From assembly GCA_949751835.1 (NCBI GenBank), contig CATKHK010000037.1, forward strand, positions 62,001 to 126,000: a stretch of 64,000 bases of DNA, read 5' to 3'. Numbering within the stretch: the stretch's first letter is position 1; each line of letters begins with the position of its first letter. This document shows positions 48,501-60,486 of this stretch, in pieces. The notes under the pieces were generated by a model that was not told the origin of the DNA, did no database searches, and saw only the letters and a list, made by a program, of their open reading frames with translations. The DNA comes from Blepharisma japonicum (Eukaryota > Ciliophora > Heterotrichea > Heterotrichida > Blepharismidae). The position numbers and the translations under genes were made by a program.

Positions 48501-51500
48501 TCTTTCTTTTACAACTGTAAATCCTATTCCTGGAAATGGAAAAATCATTATCACCTTGGCTTCGAGTACATGAGCGTTGCCAAACTCTTCGCCTTTGATT
48601 GCAACTTGTGAAGGGAAATCATTTGCTGATTATTCTGAAACTATCCAAAGAGCTTGCACTATATCAGATACAACTATAACCTTAACAGGATTTGCTGCGA
48701 TCTTAGCAGGACAAATTTCTGTAAATATTTACCATGTCATTCCATCATCGACTACAACTAGTTTGCCTTGCTGTACAGATGTAAACACATATGATGCAGG
48801 TGGATTTCTTATAGACTCTGCCAAAGCTTTAACAAACACTATTTCAGTCGCAACTTCTAGTGATATAGGGAAAACAAATACAGATTCTTTTACAGCAAAA
48901 GCATATCCCAATGTAGCAGGAGCAGTTTCTGATATTTATCTGAGCTTTTCTTTCTCAAAGCCAGTTCCTCAATATAGTATAATAAAAATAAGCCCAGGAT
49001 TTGTAAGCTCATGATATTTCTCTGGCGATATTACCAATTCATGCTGGACGAATAAAGATACTTATTCTTGCTCTGTTTCTGATAGTTATGTATCACTGCA
49101 GCTGGGTAGAAGTCTTTTAGCTAGTGAGCAAATCCAAGTTTATCTTGATAGTGCACTGACTTTGCCGGCTTCTTCATCAACTTCTGCAGGTTGGACACTT
49201 TCGACATCATGGAATGGGACTCCAATTACAGCGGATCCGAACCCGTCAACTTCATTTTTATTCACTGTGGGAAGCTCAGTTGCGAATAGCATTTCTTCCC
49301 TAAAAATATCGCAAGTTAATTCAAACAGCGCTGGAGAATCTACATCATATGCTTTTACTTTCAGCTCAAGCTCAAACATAACAGTAACTGATTATTTTGT
49401 TATAAAGTTTCCTAAGGAATTTGATCCACATATTGGAGGTGCAAAATTGGCGCTGACTGATTGTTTTTCAAGCAATTGGTATCTTATTTGTAGTTCTACA
49501 GCGTTAGGAATTGATAGCGGCTCACTTTGTAGTGTTGATCATTGGAAACTTACTGTATCTGGAATTACTAAAGCTGTGACAGATACTTCAGCAATTATTG
49601 ATATTACTGTTAATATGATCCAAAACCCAGCTGCAGGAACCATATCTGAAAAGTTTAGCTTGTATCAATATGGATCAGATGGATCTATAAAAGCATATAT
49701 TCAAAATACTGGTTCATTGACTATTGGAAGCGTTGTAGCGAATATTATCTCTCTTAGAGATGTCACTGCTAGTTCAGTCGAGCTTTCTGCCTCTACTACT
49801 TATACTTTCAATTTCTATGCGGCAGCTACATATACCGCAGACTACATTATCTCTATCAACTTCCCACAGCAATTCAATATGAAACTAAGAAATAAAAGCA
49901 CTATCCAATGCGATTCTCATTATTTTGATGAATCATCCTTATCTAAAAGCTCAACAAGCGTGCAATTTAGCAGTGCAACCTCTTGCAGTATAAATGACAA
50001 TAATATAAATCTCCCTTTTCAATCAGTATTTAACTTAGATTTAGCATCAACTTCAAGAATTCAAATCACATTGACGTCCCTTTACAACCCTGAATGAGGG
50101 TATACAAGAACTACTGGGTGGGATGTAACAGACTATACTACCTTTACAAATGCTTTACCTGATGTATGGAGTAATAATTTTGATATTACAATATACGAAT
50201 CAAGCACTCCAAAAACATATGCAAAAAGTTATGGGGTCCTAAATTCAGCTTATGCTGGATATACATTAAGCACAACTGATATAAGTGCTGGAGCTTATAA
50301 ACCAAATACAGCATCTGGGGGTGTAAAACTACTGCCTGGGCAACAAAGCAAAGATATTACTATTTCTGTTGTTGATAGTAAAAAATGGCCTATGAGGTCG
50401 AAAACATTGAAGCTTAAGCCAGCAACAAATGCGAATTATCCAGATAATGGAAGCATTAAATATACTTCTGCTTTTCACAATTTTATTACTTACCAGATGG
50501 TTTCTGTAATTAATTTCCGAGTATCAGCTACAATAAGTGCAGCTACAGGAATTTATTATATTGATTGGGGAACACCAGTAGAAACATTACAAGAAGGAGT
50601 TTCAAGCGCAATATATAGTGCACCAGTAAGTATGTTGATCGAAGTCTGTGGCTCTTTGCCCGCTTTATCTATTTCTGTAGATCAGTTGCCCACATTCTAT
50701 CAATCCTTCGCAAGTCTTCCTATTAAAGTTTCTTCTTCATATCCTCCTGCTACCCAATTAATAGTAACCCCATCATTTTCAGTATCCGGGTTAACAGTCA
50801 GCCCTGCTTCTCTTACATTTGGCCCTGATGTGGATGAGCTTTATTTCCAAGTTTACGTTGGCTCTACTTTTTCAAGCAAGGAAACTTCAGTATCTCTTTC
50901 ATTTAAACTCTCAGGAATAGATGCTTCTGCTTATGCTGCCCCAGCTAAGATGACAGGATCAGTTTCTTCAACTTTACCCAAGGATGTAACAACTACTCCA
51001 GTCATTGCAGGGACATCGATAAGCGGGTCTGAATATAAGCTATCTATAAGTACTACACTGCCAGGAATTTTATACTGGGGACTTGGATGTCAAGGCAAAA
51101 AAATACTAAATTATGGAGATTTAGTATCTACAATATCTGATCTTGTAAATCCTTCTAGTGATATTCAAACACTTCAAGAGCAATTGGCATATGAATATCA
51201 ACATACAGAAACTGATATTAATACTGCAGAAAAGGATACGGATATATATTCGTTTTTTAGAAGGGTCCATGCTGGGCATTGTGATAACTATTGAGCATCG
51301 TCTGAGGTTATTAGTACTTTAGGGACCACGCTTGATTTAAATTGGCTAATGGCAGGAACGAGCTATACATTTATAGCTTATATTGCAACAAGATTGACTA
51401 ACAATACAGCCGCTTACCCCCTGCAGACTTATAATTTTACCACAAATAGCATTGGACAGCTATATACCACCTCAGTCACTTTCAACGGAACTGTTTCCAG

Positions 51501-52188
51501 CAACTCTAACAACGCTATCAAAAATGTTTTAGCGAAGAATATGGGGGTCAATCCTTCATGGTTAATTTATAAAACTTCATCGAGAAGAAGATTAGTTGAT
51601 ACTGTTACTACAACATTTAATTATAATGTTCTATCTGACAGTCGATATCCAGCATTTACTTCACAAGCTATCATTGAAAATCTCAATACAGCCCAAGCTG
51701 TATCTGACTTTTCCAGCTTAGGTTTTACAATCATAAATATTGGAGGGTCTAATGCAATTTCAGCTGGAGAAACCCCTCAATGAACATCATCTCCAGTAAT
51801 GCAGTCAATTACAAAAACATCCGTGACCTTAGTGGCAGCAACATCTGTGGCTGGAAAAATTTACACTTCATGCACTGTTAATGATATTACAGGCCATAGG
51901 ACTTATGCTTGGCAGATTGTTGATGGATTAGATGCTACTTCCACTAGGGTTAAAACAGGGAGTGCTGTGAGCACTGCATCTAATATAGCTCCTATTATTG
52001 TTTCAGAATTAGATGCTGATACTTTTTATATTTGTTATTTTACAGCTTGCAATGATTATCCATTGGCTCCTACCTGCATTGATACAAATTTACCAAGCTA
52101 TTCAATTAGAACTAAAGGCGATTCAAATAATGCACAAATGATGGGAATAAGTGCGACTTTGGTATTAATTTTAGTTTTTCTTAGCTAA
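45538..52188 (+). CDS. Z2: giant Ser/Thr-rich surface protein, probably GPI-anchored
   Basis: 2,216 aa, one exon, collinear with Z1 from signal peptide (MKSLISIIAIIWLA) to the hydrophobic end (SATLVLILVFLS). Shared landmarks are GYLDPGRITWWQDSWAPNPI, NLWKHDIFEIIPD, GDPSSGDTKTTALPF, TSRIQITLTSLYNPEW, YWGLGCQGKK, LMAGTSYTFIAYIATRLTNN and LAKNMGVNPSWL. TGA is read as Trp at about eight places, including the two places where Z1 keeps TGA (signal peptide and DWIG, here codon 855). It is more AT-rich in codon choice than Z1. Predicted role as for Z1: an external coat or adhesion protein fixed to the membrane by a lipid anchor. Confidence 0.9.
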
Positions 52189-52629
52189 TAATATATTTAA
52201 GTTTGTTTTAATCGAAAATGTGAGCTTAGTGTATATTAGTGTCTTTATGGTAATTATTGAAATTATAGTAAGTGATTATTATGAGATGGAACGAAGCAAA
52301 AGACACAAAAATGCAAAAACAAACGCTATCTCATAAAAAATCATTCAATTTCTTTTGAATTTTGCAAAGAAGCGTTTTTGGTTGTTATTGTTGCTATTTC
52401 CATTATGAGATTTATAAAAAATTCTTGAAATTATAGCAAATAATTAGACTTTAAATAGATAATTGATTTCTATACATAAATAAAACTTTTGAATTTTGTT
52501 AATACAATTAAAATATAATTGAAATACTAAGAAAGATAAAAATAGATTAAGCTTTTTTATTCTATTCAAAGAATAGGCACAAGCAAACTACCAAACTTTT
52601 ACAAAATTAATAAAACATCTTTATACAAT
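52189..52629. other. spacer after Z2
   Basis: No gene. TTATGAGAT (52276-52284) and ATCTCATAA about 45 bp later form a short inverted pair and the first arm recurs near 52404; possibly a 3'-end structure of Z2. Confidence 0.35.
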
Positions 52630-52715
52630 AAAAAATCACAGCACTAAGAAATGCGTTTATACCTTAAGGGATTGTAGCTCAAATAAATGAATTAGCTCCT
52701 TGGCATTGAACGATT
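52630..52715 (-). ncRNA. small structured RNA, copy B (degenerate)
   Basis: Minus strand: box TCCCAAATAAAAAT (52751-52738), a weak TATA-like stretch (TTTATTAAAC), then CGTTCAATGCCAAGGAG, and a final GTGATTTTTT (52635-52630). The 5' stem arm is intact but the 3' arm (TTCTTAGTGC) has lost most pairing. Clearly a family member, perhaps decayed. Confidence 0.4.
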
Positions 52716-53150
52716 ATAGTTTAATAAATTTTTGTTCATTTTTATTTGGGATAATTCTAATATATAAAATCATGCATTAAAAAACCAAATAAAAATTCAA
52801 TAACAAAAATTTTAATATTTAATATTTGACTAATGCATCCTCATATATTAAGTAAAGTATTCAAACTATAAACTGATAAAAATTTTCAACTCTAATAAAT
52901 TACATTATTCATACAAAAACCTTTGTCCCAAATTATTTTAGCTAATTAATTTTTGGACTTTATTGCATTAATATCAGATGAGAACCGAATTTAATTTCTT
53001 AGCGGCCCATCAAAACTTTAGATAGTTTTTTTGGTTATAAAAGAGATACTCCATAGCATACTTATCAGCAAGCTATGAGTAAATAAATGTGCAAGATTGA
53101 AAAATTAAAATCTTTTGCAAGGTGTTTAAACTTTCTCTAAAATTGTAGTT

Positions 53151-53240
53151 AAAAAGCCATTGCGCCAGGAGATGTAATTTTGGCCCGAAGGCAATGTTTT
53201 GATGAAAGATAAAGAAGTATCTCCTTGGCATTGAGCCAGC
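53151..53240 (-). ncRNA. small structured RNA, copy C
   Basis: Minus strand: box TCCCATAATAAAATT (53297-53283), AT-rich TATA-like stretches at 53275-53257, then GGCTCAATGCCAAGGAGATA, an internal GCCTTCGGGC that can form a UUCG-tetraloop hairpin, then CATCTCCTGGCGCAATGGC and a 5-T run (53155-53151). GCCA[A]GGAGAT pairs with ATCTCCTGGC with one bulged A. Same family as copies A, D, E and F. Confidence 0.6.
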
Positions 53241-53299
53241 TATAATTTGCAAAACCATTTAAAAACTTTATAAAATCTGAAGAATTTTATTATGGGACC

Positions 53300-55574
53300 C
53301 TTTTCGTATTCAATATATGAGCATAAATAGTTTTGAATGCTTTTAACTAAATATTGCATAAAGAATTATTGCAGCACAAATTAAAACCCTAAAATATAGC
53401 TTAATTTCCTGAAGAAAGCTATAAAAATGATATGTATTAAAAATCAAAAAGAGGCTCTTTATCTAAAGAAAATGTTATAGAGAATAAATGATATTTCAAA
53501 GTATCAAAAGATACCAAGAATTTCATTTGTATAAAAAATTTAGAATCTTGAGGAATCATTAAAAGAATGCATCATTTAGGAGCATTTAATGTAAAATAAA
53601 TAGCTTGTATAAATATTTTATATTGCAGTTATAAAAGATTAATTGATTCTAGATTTGTTTTTAGAAATTTCAGAATTTTAAAAAATCTGTAGAGTTTTCA
53701 ATAAATTTGCGCAAATATTTTATACATATTTAAGGGTTTTTATAAATCTCTATAGAACTTTAATCACTATAAATCAAAATAAGATTATCTACTGAAATGC
53801 TAGCACCAGAAATATTCTAAGGAAGAGTCAAAGCTTAAGCGAAGAGGCTTGAAATAAAAAAATCAACTTATCTTTGAATATAATAAAAATTTGGCGTAAT
53901 CCAAATTTTATGCTTTTCAATCAGATATCTTTATTAGCCAATTTTTAAATATGAGGTTTGATTTTCATAACAAACTTATACAAACTATAGAGAATATAAG
54001 AGACAATTATGCTTAGCATAAGACTCCTTAGGAAAATAGAATTTTCTAAATTGGACCATCAACTCAAACAAACTCCCTGGCGACGTTTCAAAGTGGGATA
54101 ATCCAATTCGGGATACTTGGTGACTGAGGATCAATAGTTGGAAGTAAACCTGTAATGATGTTAATGCTAATAAAGTGTAACCAACAGATGATGGAGGCTG
54201 AGGTTTAGGATACTTTAAGGATTCATATTGGTTAAGCCTAGATCTGAGAGAATAAATGAAGAGAAATTCAGATCAAAATATAAAGTGCTTAATGCTAATA
54301 GCACGAGATAATCTGAAGAAGGGACAGATATGGTATTTGATGCTAAATGAGACAGAAGTTATTAATTTAATTCATTATTAGACAACCATGTGCCAATCAG
54401 CATAGCATCTACACACAAAAAGGAAGAATTTAGCTTTAAATTTGCTAATAGATATGCCAAAAATTACGAGCATCTCAACAAAGATTTTCTAATAATGCCA
54501 GTAAGGATTGTTTAAAAGAATTTCAATTACTCATAAAAATTTACATTAAATTTTAAATATAAACTCTATAATATCAAAAATAAAAATTGATAAAATTAAT
54601 TCAACAATATTCAAGCTCAAAAATCTACAGTAATAATTCTAATTTCGTTGATTTTCCTTATAAGAATGATTAATTGTAAATATTTTTTAAAATTTTAGGT
54701 GTGTTTTCAAAAGCTTTATATATGAAATGCTTAGGGATAAGAATAAGTTACCTTCAATTTATTAATTGTCAAGCTAATTCATTTTTATTTAATATTCAAA
54801 GCTATAAAAGCCTAAATCTAATTTATAAAAAGGAAATTTGCTTTGCTAAGAAATCTAAACCAAAATGTCTTTTGAAAAAATAGGGTTTATCCTATAATTT
54901 GACTCAAATTGCATATTAGAGTTTTTCTTAAAAATATTTTAAAATTAGCATATAAAATCGCTTCAGTTCCCTATGTCCTTTATATTTGCTTAAATCATAA
55001 AAACACTATATATCATTCTGATTTTAATTTATCAAATTAATTACTCATGATTACCTTTCTTGCTCACAAATTTCATAATCTTTTGATATGGGCTTAAAAG
55101 AATAAGATACAGGGATGATAAACATTTTAAAAATCTTCACCATTAGGATTTAAAATTTATAAAATCAGAAGCGCTAAACATTTCAGGGGATTAAGAAGAA
55201 TATGATAAAGATTATCAGCAGTAATGATAAGATGATTAAATCATAGAGTATTAAAATAAAAGACGATTAAGCATTAAGAATACTAGTGTTTAGTTAAAAA
55301 ACAGGAAAAGCTATTAATTATATTAAAATTTAACTTCGGTTCTAGAAAGATCAGGCATAGCTTAAGCTCCTTAATCTTCTGGCTTTTAAATTGCTTTTAA
55401 ACTCATTCTTATTAAAGAATTTATTTAAATATTAATTTTATTATCAAAATTGATGATCTACATTTATGCTCCATTTGTAAATCTTTATGCAAAATATCAT
55501 CACATCAAAAATAACTAAAAACTACAAATTATAAGATATCTTTTCAAAAGTATTTTTCTCTGAAGATTAAAAAT
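53300..55574. other. spacer after small RNA copy C
   Basis: 2.3 kb with one decayed gene (54050-54512). The 60-codon frame at 54701-54883 shows no features. The rest is AT-rich without recognisable content. Confidence 0.5.
54050..54512 (+). pseudogene. decayed protein gene, unknown family
   Basis: Protein-like stretches rich in Trp and Asp read GDVSKWDNPIRDTWWLRINS, NDVNANKV, PTDDGGWGLGYFKDSYWLSL and, in another frame, NEEKFRSKYKVLNANS, HVPISIASTHKKEEF and FKFANRYAKNYEHLNKDF. They are separated by several TAA/TAG codons and at least one frame change. TGA again falls at likely Trp positions. No family was recognised. Confidence 0.5.
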
Positions 55575-55901
55575 CAAATATGCGCAATATAATTTCAGCA
55601 AACGTGGATATTTGCCGAATTATCTAATTATAAGTTTAGTTTAATAATTTTGCTTTTTTATACAATTTTTGTTAGAACCGTTAGATTATAAAGTAAAGCA
55701 AATAGATTTTTATATTAAAAATATTATTTATATTTTTTAGATATCACTTCTATTCTTAACTAATTTCTTTAAAATAAAGAGAAAGATAATTATTTGAAAA
55801 TAAGATAAAAATCAACATTTCTCCGAGGAGAAGAAGTTAAAAGTATTGTGAATTAAAATAATAAATATTTCTTCATCATTTCGATTCGTTGATAAAAATT
55901 T

Positions 55902-56456
55902 ATGGAATCAGAGATTTTAGGCTCAAAAGGACTTAAAAGAAATCCTTTATACCGATTTTATAATACACTTGAAGGATCAATAATAGAATTCATTCGAAAT
56001 CAAGGGCAAGTTTCGCTGCATCAAATAATAGAGCATGTCGAAAACAAAAAGGAAAGACTAAGGACAATATCTTCAAAAAAATACAAGAAAGAGAGTGTTG
56101 AAGGCTTGGTCTTCCCAGTTCTGCTCACTAAGAAGCAAATATTTTATGAAATTTCGGTGGGAGTTTGAACAATCAATGTAATTCAAATATAGATTAATGC
56201 TGCAATGGAATATGAACAAAAAGTGATTGAGGAAATGGAAAGAAAAAAGGAGAAAAATAATCAAGAAAGATCTGAAAGGTCTAAAGAGCATAAAATAAAA
56301 CTACAAGAACAAGAAAAATTCAAGATTTTTGAAAAAAATATCGAAAGTGATATTTATAATAAGCTTGATCAATTGGTTGAAATTATGGAATCCTCAAATG
56401 AGGAAATACAAAAGCAATTAATAGCATTTATGGAACAATATCAAATACAAAAATAA
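55902..56456 (+). CDS. X-family protein X2: putative winged helix plus charged coiled coil
   Basis: 179 aa. Exon 1 is 55902-56177, then a 15-nt intron GTAATTCAAATATAG (56178-56192), then exon 2 to TAA 56456. Domain residues 16-92: YRFYNTLEGSIIEFIRNQGQ, SLHQIIEHVENKKERL, ...LLTKKQIFYEISVGVWTIN, with TGA for the Trp. The coiled-coil tail (IEEMERKKEKNNQERSER) ends KLDQLVEIMESSNEEIQKQL, which matches X1's KLEQLEEILESSNESAQKQI, a conserved C-terminal helix. Nearly the same as X3 in the second tandem unit. It looks intact; function unknown. Confidence 0.8.
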
Positions 56457-56532
56457 TTCAATAGGCTTATTTCCTAATATAAAAAAATGATAATTTTTGT
56501 TACGATTATTTAACTATTGCAGATAAATTAAA

Positions 56533-57905
56533 ATGGTAAAGATTAAACCTTAAAGTGAAGAAAGTGAGATAAAATAAGATCTAGAGCTTGTAGAAGGAAA
56601 TTAGAAGCTTTATGACACTAATAAAAAACACTTTCAAGTTTATCAGCTGGGACTTATTAGACAATGGGATAAAAAGCGCATAACAACTTCCCATCAAATA
56701 AATAATATCCTCCTGATATTAAGAAGGATATATTCACACATGCATTATAAATATTGCACTTGTTTAATATCATTTGGTTTAGAGAGAACTCATTTTTACT
56801 CTTTGCGCAAAATATTATTAAAAAGCAAAAAAGGGAATCAAATAAGGTAATTAAAATTAGAGCTAAGAAGTATAATAATAAGATAATTGAAGCTATTGAA
56901 TAAAGGATTTTTGAATCGTTATTTTGAATTTAAAAAAATAATTACAGAATAATAAATTATTTCAGAACTTTGGGCAGCAGATTAAAACTCAGCAACTAGA
57001 TTCTTTTGCAGTTTTTTGTCATAATTTAATAGAATGGATTAAGTATGGAAAGAAGATTTAGGACATAGAAGCTACTGATGATAGGGATAGTTGAGAAAGA
57101 AGCTGGGTAGAGATAAAAACAAGGCATTAATGAGCTCTTAGAAAACCCCAGAATATCTGTGCTCGCCATCTTGAGATGATAAATATTTTAGCTTATAAGT
57201 TTCTTTTGGGCTAATTAGATGATATTCCTCCAGAAATTGATGGCAAAATGCTAAAATATTAGAAGAGTTAAAAGTAAAGAATAATCGTACAGTCTCAAAG
57301 TAGCTCAGAAATATTAAAAGCTCATTATAAAGAGCTTACAATTATAGAGATTGGTAGCGATTTGGTCCAAAGCCCATTCCTATTTATGCTGAGTTTTTGC
57401 TAATACAAAAATTATTGACAAGATTCATCATAATGCATAAAATAAGCAATGCAAGAAAGCCAAATTCAAAATTTAAACAATGAAGCGATAGCCAGCTTAG
57501 CTAACAAAAATAAGCTGCAAAACTTTATTCAAGGCCTGTGAAACAAATTTAGATTAAAAGGTTTGAATAAATTAACCAAATGGCATTAAATCGCTGAAAA
57601 TTTTAAATACTTAATTTGAGGATTTAACCATTTTATTTACGATTGTTAGACTTATGTAGATAATTTAAAAGATTCTGAAGAAAAGCATTGCAGGCAAAAT
57701 TTAGGATTACAATCAAGAAGAAAAAGGATAAAGATCTAATATTTAACATGCAGGCCACTTAGAAATCATATTACCCAGCAGAAGTCTATATTGCTTGAAA
57801 ATGCATACCAAGAAAGTAGGAAAGATCTGCTTATAAAGCTTAAAATCACTGAAGTAGGCTGTATGATCAATTTTCTGATTTATCTTACAAATTATGCGTG
57901 AATAA
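56533..57905 (+). pseudogene. decayed Y-family gene (Y2)
   Basis: It starts like a Y gene (ATGGTAAAGATT, MVKI) after X2, but carries many TAA/TAG codons and frame changes. The last 270 bp align with the start of Y3 (QEEKG...SNI.HAGHLE...PSRS, then CTTATAAAGCTTAAA and VGC.I-FL) and stop abruptly inside the winged-helix region at about 57900. The region 56533-57640 aligns with 58815-59740 of unit 2, so the ancestral Y protein of this subgroup probably had several hundred more N-terminal residues than Y1. Confidence 0.65.
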
Positions 57906-58174
57906 AAATTAAAGATACGCAAATATATATTTCAACAAATGTGCATATATTTGCCGAATTATTTAATTATAAGTTCAGTTTAATAGAGTTTTGTTATTTT
58001 ATACAATTTTAGTTAATATTCTAAGATTACAAAGTAAAAGAATAGATTTTCATACTAAACAAAGCTATTCACTTATTTTGGATATCACTTCTATTTTTAC
58101 CAAAAATATAAATTATAATCTTAGAATAGAATTAATAAAATATTCTAATAATTCAATTCCATCGACAAAAATTA

Positions 58175-58717
58175 ATGGAATCAGAAACTAAAAATTCAAA
58201 AATACCTAAAGGAAAACTTTTATATCGATTTTACAACACACTTGAAGGAGCAATGATTGAATTCATTCGAAATAAAGGGCAAGTTACTCTGCATCAGATA
58301 ATTGAGTATGTAGAAAACAAAAAGGAAAGACTTAGAACAATTTATTCAAAAAAATATAAGAAAGAGAGTGCTGAAGGTTTGGTCTATCCAGTTTTGCTCG
58401 CTAAGAAGCAAATATTTTATGAAGTTTCGGCGGGAATTTGAACAATCAATGTAATTCAAATATAGATTAATGCTGCTATAGAATATGAACAAAAAGTGAT
58501 TGAGGAAATGGAAAGAAATAAGGAGAAAAATAATCAAGAAAGATCTGAAAGGTATAATCAGCGTAAAATAAAACTGCAAGAGCAAGAAAAATTCAAGATT
58601 TTTGAAAAAAATATCGAAAGTGATATTTATAATAAGCTTGATCAATTGGTTGAAATTATGGAATCCTCAAATGAGGAAATAAAAAAGCAATTCATAGCAT
58701 TTATGGAACAATATTAA
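58175..58717 (+). CDS. X-family protein X3: putative winged helix plus charged coiled coil
   Basis: 175 aa. Exon 1 is 58175-58450, intron GTAATTCAAATATAG (58451-58465, identical to the intron of X2), exon 2 to TAA 58715-58717. The domain is LLYRFYNTLEGAMIEFIRNK, TLHQIIEYVENKKERL, FYEVSAGIWTIN. The coiled coil and C-terminal helix are as in X2. The stop falls four codons earlier than in X2 because CAA became TAA (X2 ends QYQIQK, X3 ends EQY). Otherwise the two are very close, consistent with a fairly recent tandem duplication. Confidence 0.8.
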
Positions 58718-58814
58718 ATCCAAAAGTAATTCAATAGGCTTATTTCTTAATATAAAAAATTATAATGATTTATTATTTTGTTACGATTATTTGGTTATTG
58801 TAGATAAAATTAAA

Positions 58815-59760
58815 ATGGTAAAGATCAAACTTTAAAGGTGAAATAAAGTGAGATAAAATAAGATTTAGAGCTTGTAGAAAGGGAATTAGAAGATTTATGA
58901 TATCAAAATAAAGCACTTTCAGAGTTATCAGCTGGGATTTATTAGACAATGGGAAAAAAGAACATAAAATATTCCCACCAAATAAATAATATCCTACAGA
59001 TATTAAGAGGGATATGCTGGCACATGAAAGTAAATAAAATTAAAGCTAGTTGAAACTTTTGAGTAAACGATTCTAAAATTAACACTTTGAATTAAATAAA
59101 ATTATTATTATTATGGAAAAATGAAATTTTTACTCAGTATTGCCCTTGACTTTTTTTGGTAGTTTTTTGTCATAAATTAATAGAATGGATTAAATATGAC
59201 AATTAGAGATTTAGGGATAGAAGTTGCTGATGATAATACTAGTTCAGATAGAAGCTGGGTCAGAGATAAAATCTTTGGCATTCATAAGCCTTCAAAAGAC
59301 CTAAAAAGATCTAAATTTATGATCTTGAGCTAGTAAATATCGCAAATAATTAGCTTCTATAAACTTATTTCGAAGCTCTTTAAGCTGGAAGCTAATAAAA
59401 AAATTAATAACAAAATTCCAAAAGTAAAAGAATTCAAAGAAGAGGACAATCATATAAGTTCAAAGCCGTTCAAAGCTTAAAGTTTATTATAAAGAGCTCA
59501 TCATTTACAGATTTTTATAAATTTATTCATAAATAAGCTAATAGAGGCATTGAAAGAGAGCTAAACTCAAAATTCAATAACGAAGCCACAGTCATCTTAG
59601 CCAATGAAAATAAGTTGCTAAATCAATTCAAAGTTTTGATAACAAATTTTTAGATTAAAAGAGTTAAATGAATTAAACCAATGGCACTAAATCGCCAAAA
59701 TTTAAAAAGCGATTTAACCATTTTATTTACGATTGTTTGACTTATGTAGATAATTTAATA
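58815..59760 (+). pseudogene. decayed upstream part of Y3
   Basis: It begins ATGGTAAAGATC (MVKI) at the usual Y distance from X3, followed by TAA/TAG codons and frameshifts. Protein-like pieces remain (IRDLGIEVADDNTSSDRSWV, VILANENKLLNQF, HFIYDCLTYVDNLI), the last of which runs in frame into the open Y3 reading frame. The same segment, differently damaged, is in unit 1. Confidence 0.6.
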
Positions 59761-60486
59761 ATGGTGAAGAATAATATTGCCAACCAAACTCAGGTTTGCA
59801 ATCAAGAAGAAAGAAACTGAAGTGAAGAAGAAAAAGGAGAAACCGCTAATATTGAGCATACAGACCATTTAGAGAGCATTCCATCCAGCAGAAGCTCTAG
59901 CATGCGAGAAAATCCATATAGTCAAGAAAGTGAGGATAATCGGCTTATAAAGCTTAAAAAGACTGCAGTTGGTTGTATTATTGATTTTCTAAGAGAGCAC
60001 AGCCCCTCCCCAATAGAAAGTATAATAGAATATGTGAAGTCCAAAGAGCAAACCCTTGAGGGCTCAAAAAACAGAAAATACAAAAAGGACGCCTTTAAAA
60101 TTGTAGATTATGCACTGACTTGGTACCCAAAGCTTTTCTTATTAAACGATCACTTCCACTACTACTTAAACGTAATTTAAAATTAGGAAGAGGAAGCTCA
60201 AAAGTATGAGACAAAGTACAAGCTTGCTAATAACGTATACCTAGAAAAAAGTAAAATAAAATACAATGAGAAAACTAAAAAGAGAAGGGAAAAAATTGCG
60301 AAAATGCAGAAGATAAAAAGGCAGATTGAAGAGGACTTGATAAACAATACAACTGATCCTTCGATAATAACCAAAACTTATTTGGTTCTGGCTTCAGGAA
60401 ATAAGCAGGCGGCTGAGGATCTTAAAATGAGGATAAGATCAGCTTATCTTTCATTTAAGGGAATTAATCCTAAAGATAATTCATAA
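59761..60486 (+). CDS. Y-family protein Y3: putative winged helix plus helical tail
   Basis: 236 aa. Start ATG 59761 (MVKNNIANQTQVCNQEERNW) was chosen because it is the first Met in an open frame; an internal Met at 59902 is also possible. Exon 1 runs to 60171, then a 15-nt intron GTAATTTAAAATTAG (60172-60186), exon 2 ends TAA 60484-60486. The winged-helix-like part is TAVGCIIDFLREHSPSPIES, KYKKDAFKIVDYALTWYPKL. The tail is TKTYLVLASGNKQAAEDLKM as in Y1. The upstream part of the ancestral gene is broken, so this may be an N-terminally shortened but still open gene, or a gene in early decay. Confidence 0.7.

Larger units (their letters stand above)
55575..57910 (+). repeat. tandem duplication, unit 1 (X2 plus decayed Y)
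   Basis: This unit aligns with 57911-60170 from its leading spacer (TTTGCCGAATTAT, TTTTATACAATTTT, GGATATCACTTCTATT-like blocks) through X2, the decayed middle (GAAGCTACTGATGAT...) and the beginning of Y (CTTATAAAGCTTAAA). Both units are about 2.3 kb and in the same orientation. Confidence 0.75.
57911..60486 (+). repeat. tandem duplication, unit 2 (X3, decayed middle, Y3)
   Basis: Second unit of the 2.3-kb tandem duplication. Here the Y end is retained and open, while in unit 1 it is cut off, so the right end of unit 2 (after about 60170) has no partner in unit 1. Confidence 0.75.

Noticed and set aside
56533-57905. Possible gene using TAA/TAG as Gln (Condylostoma-like code), since reading all stops as sense gives a long frame.
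   Set aside because: With no stop codons any frame is open. Alignment to Y3 shows the homologous frame changes within the region and some stops replace Glu codons, so it is ordinary decay.
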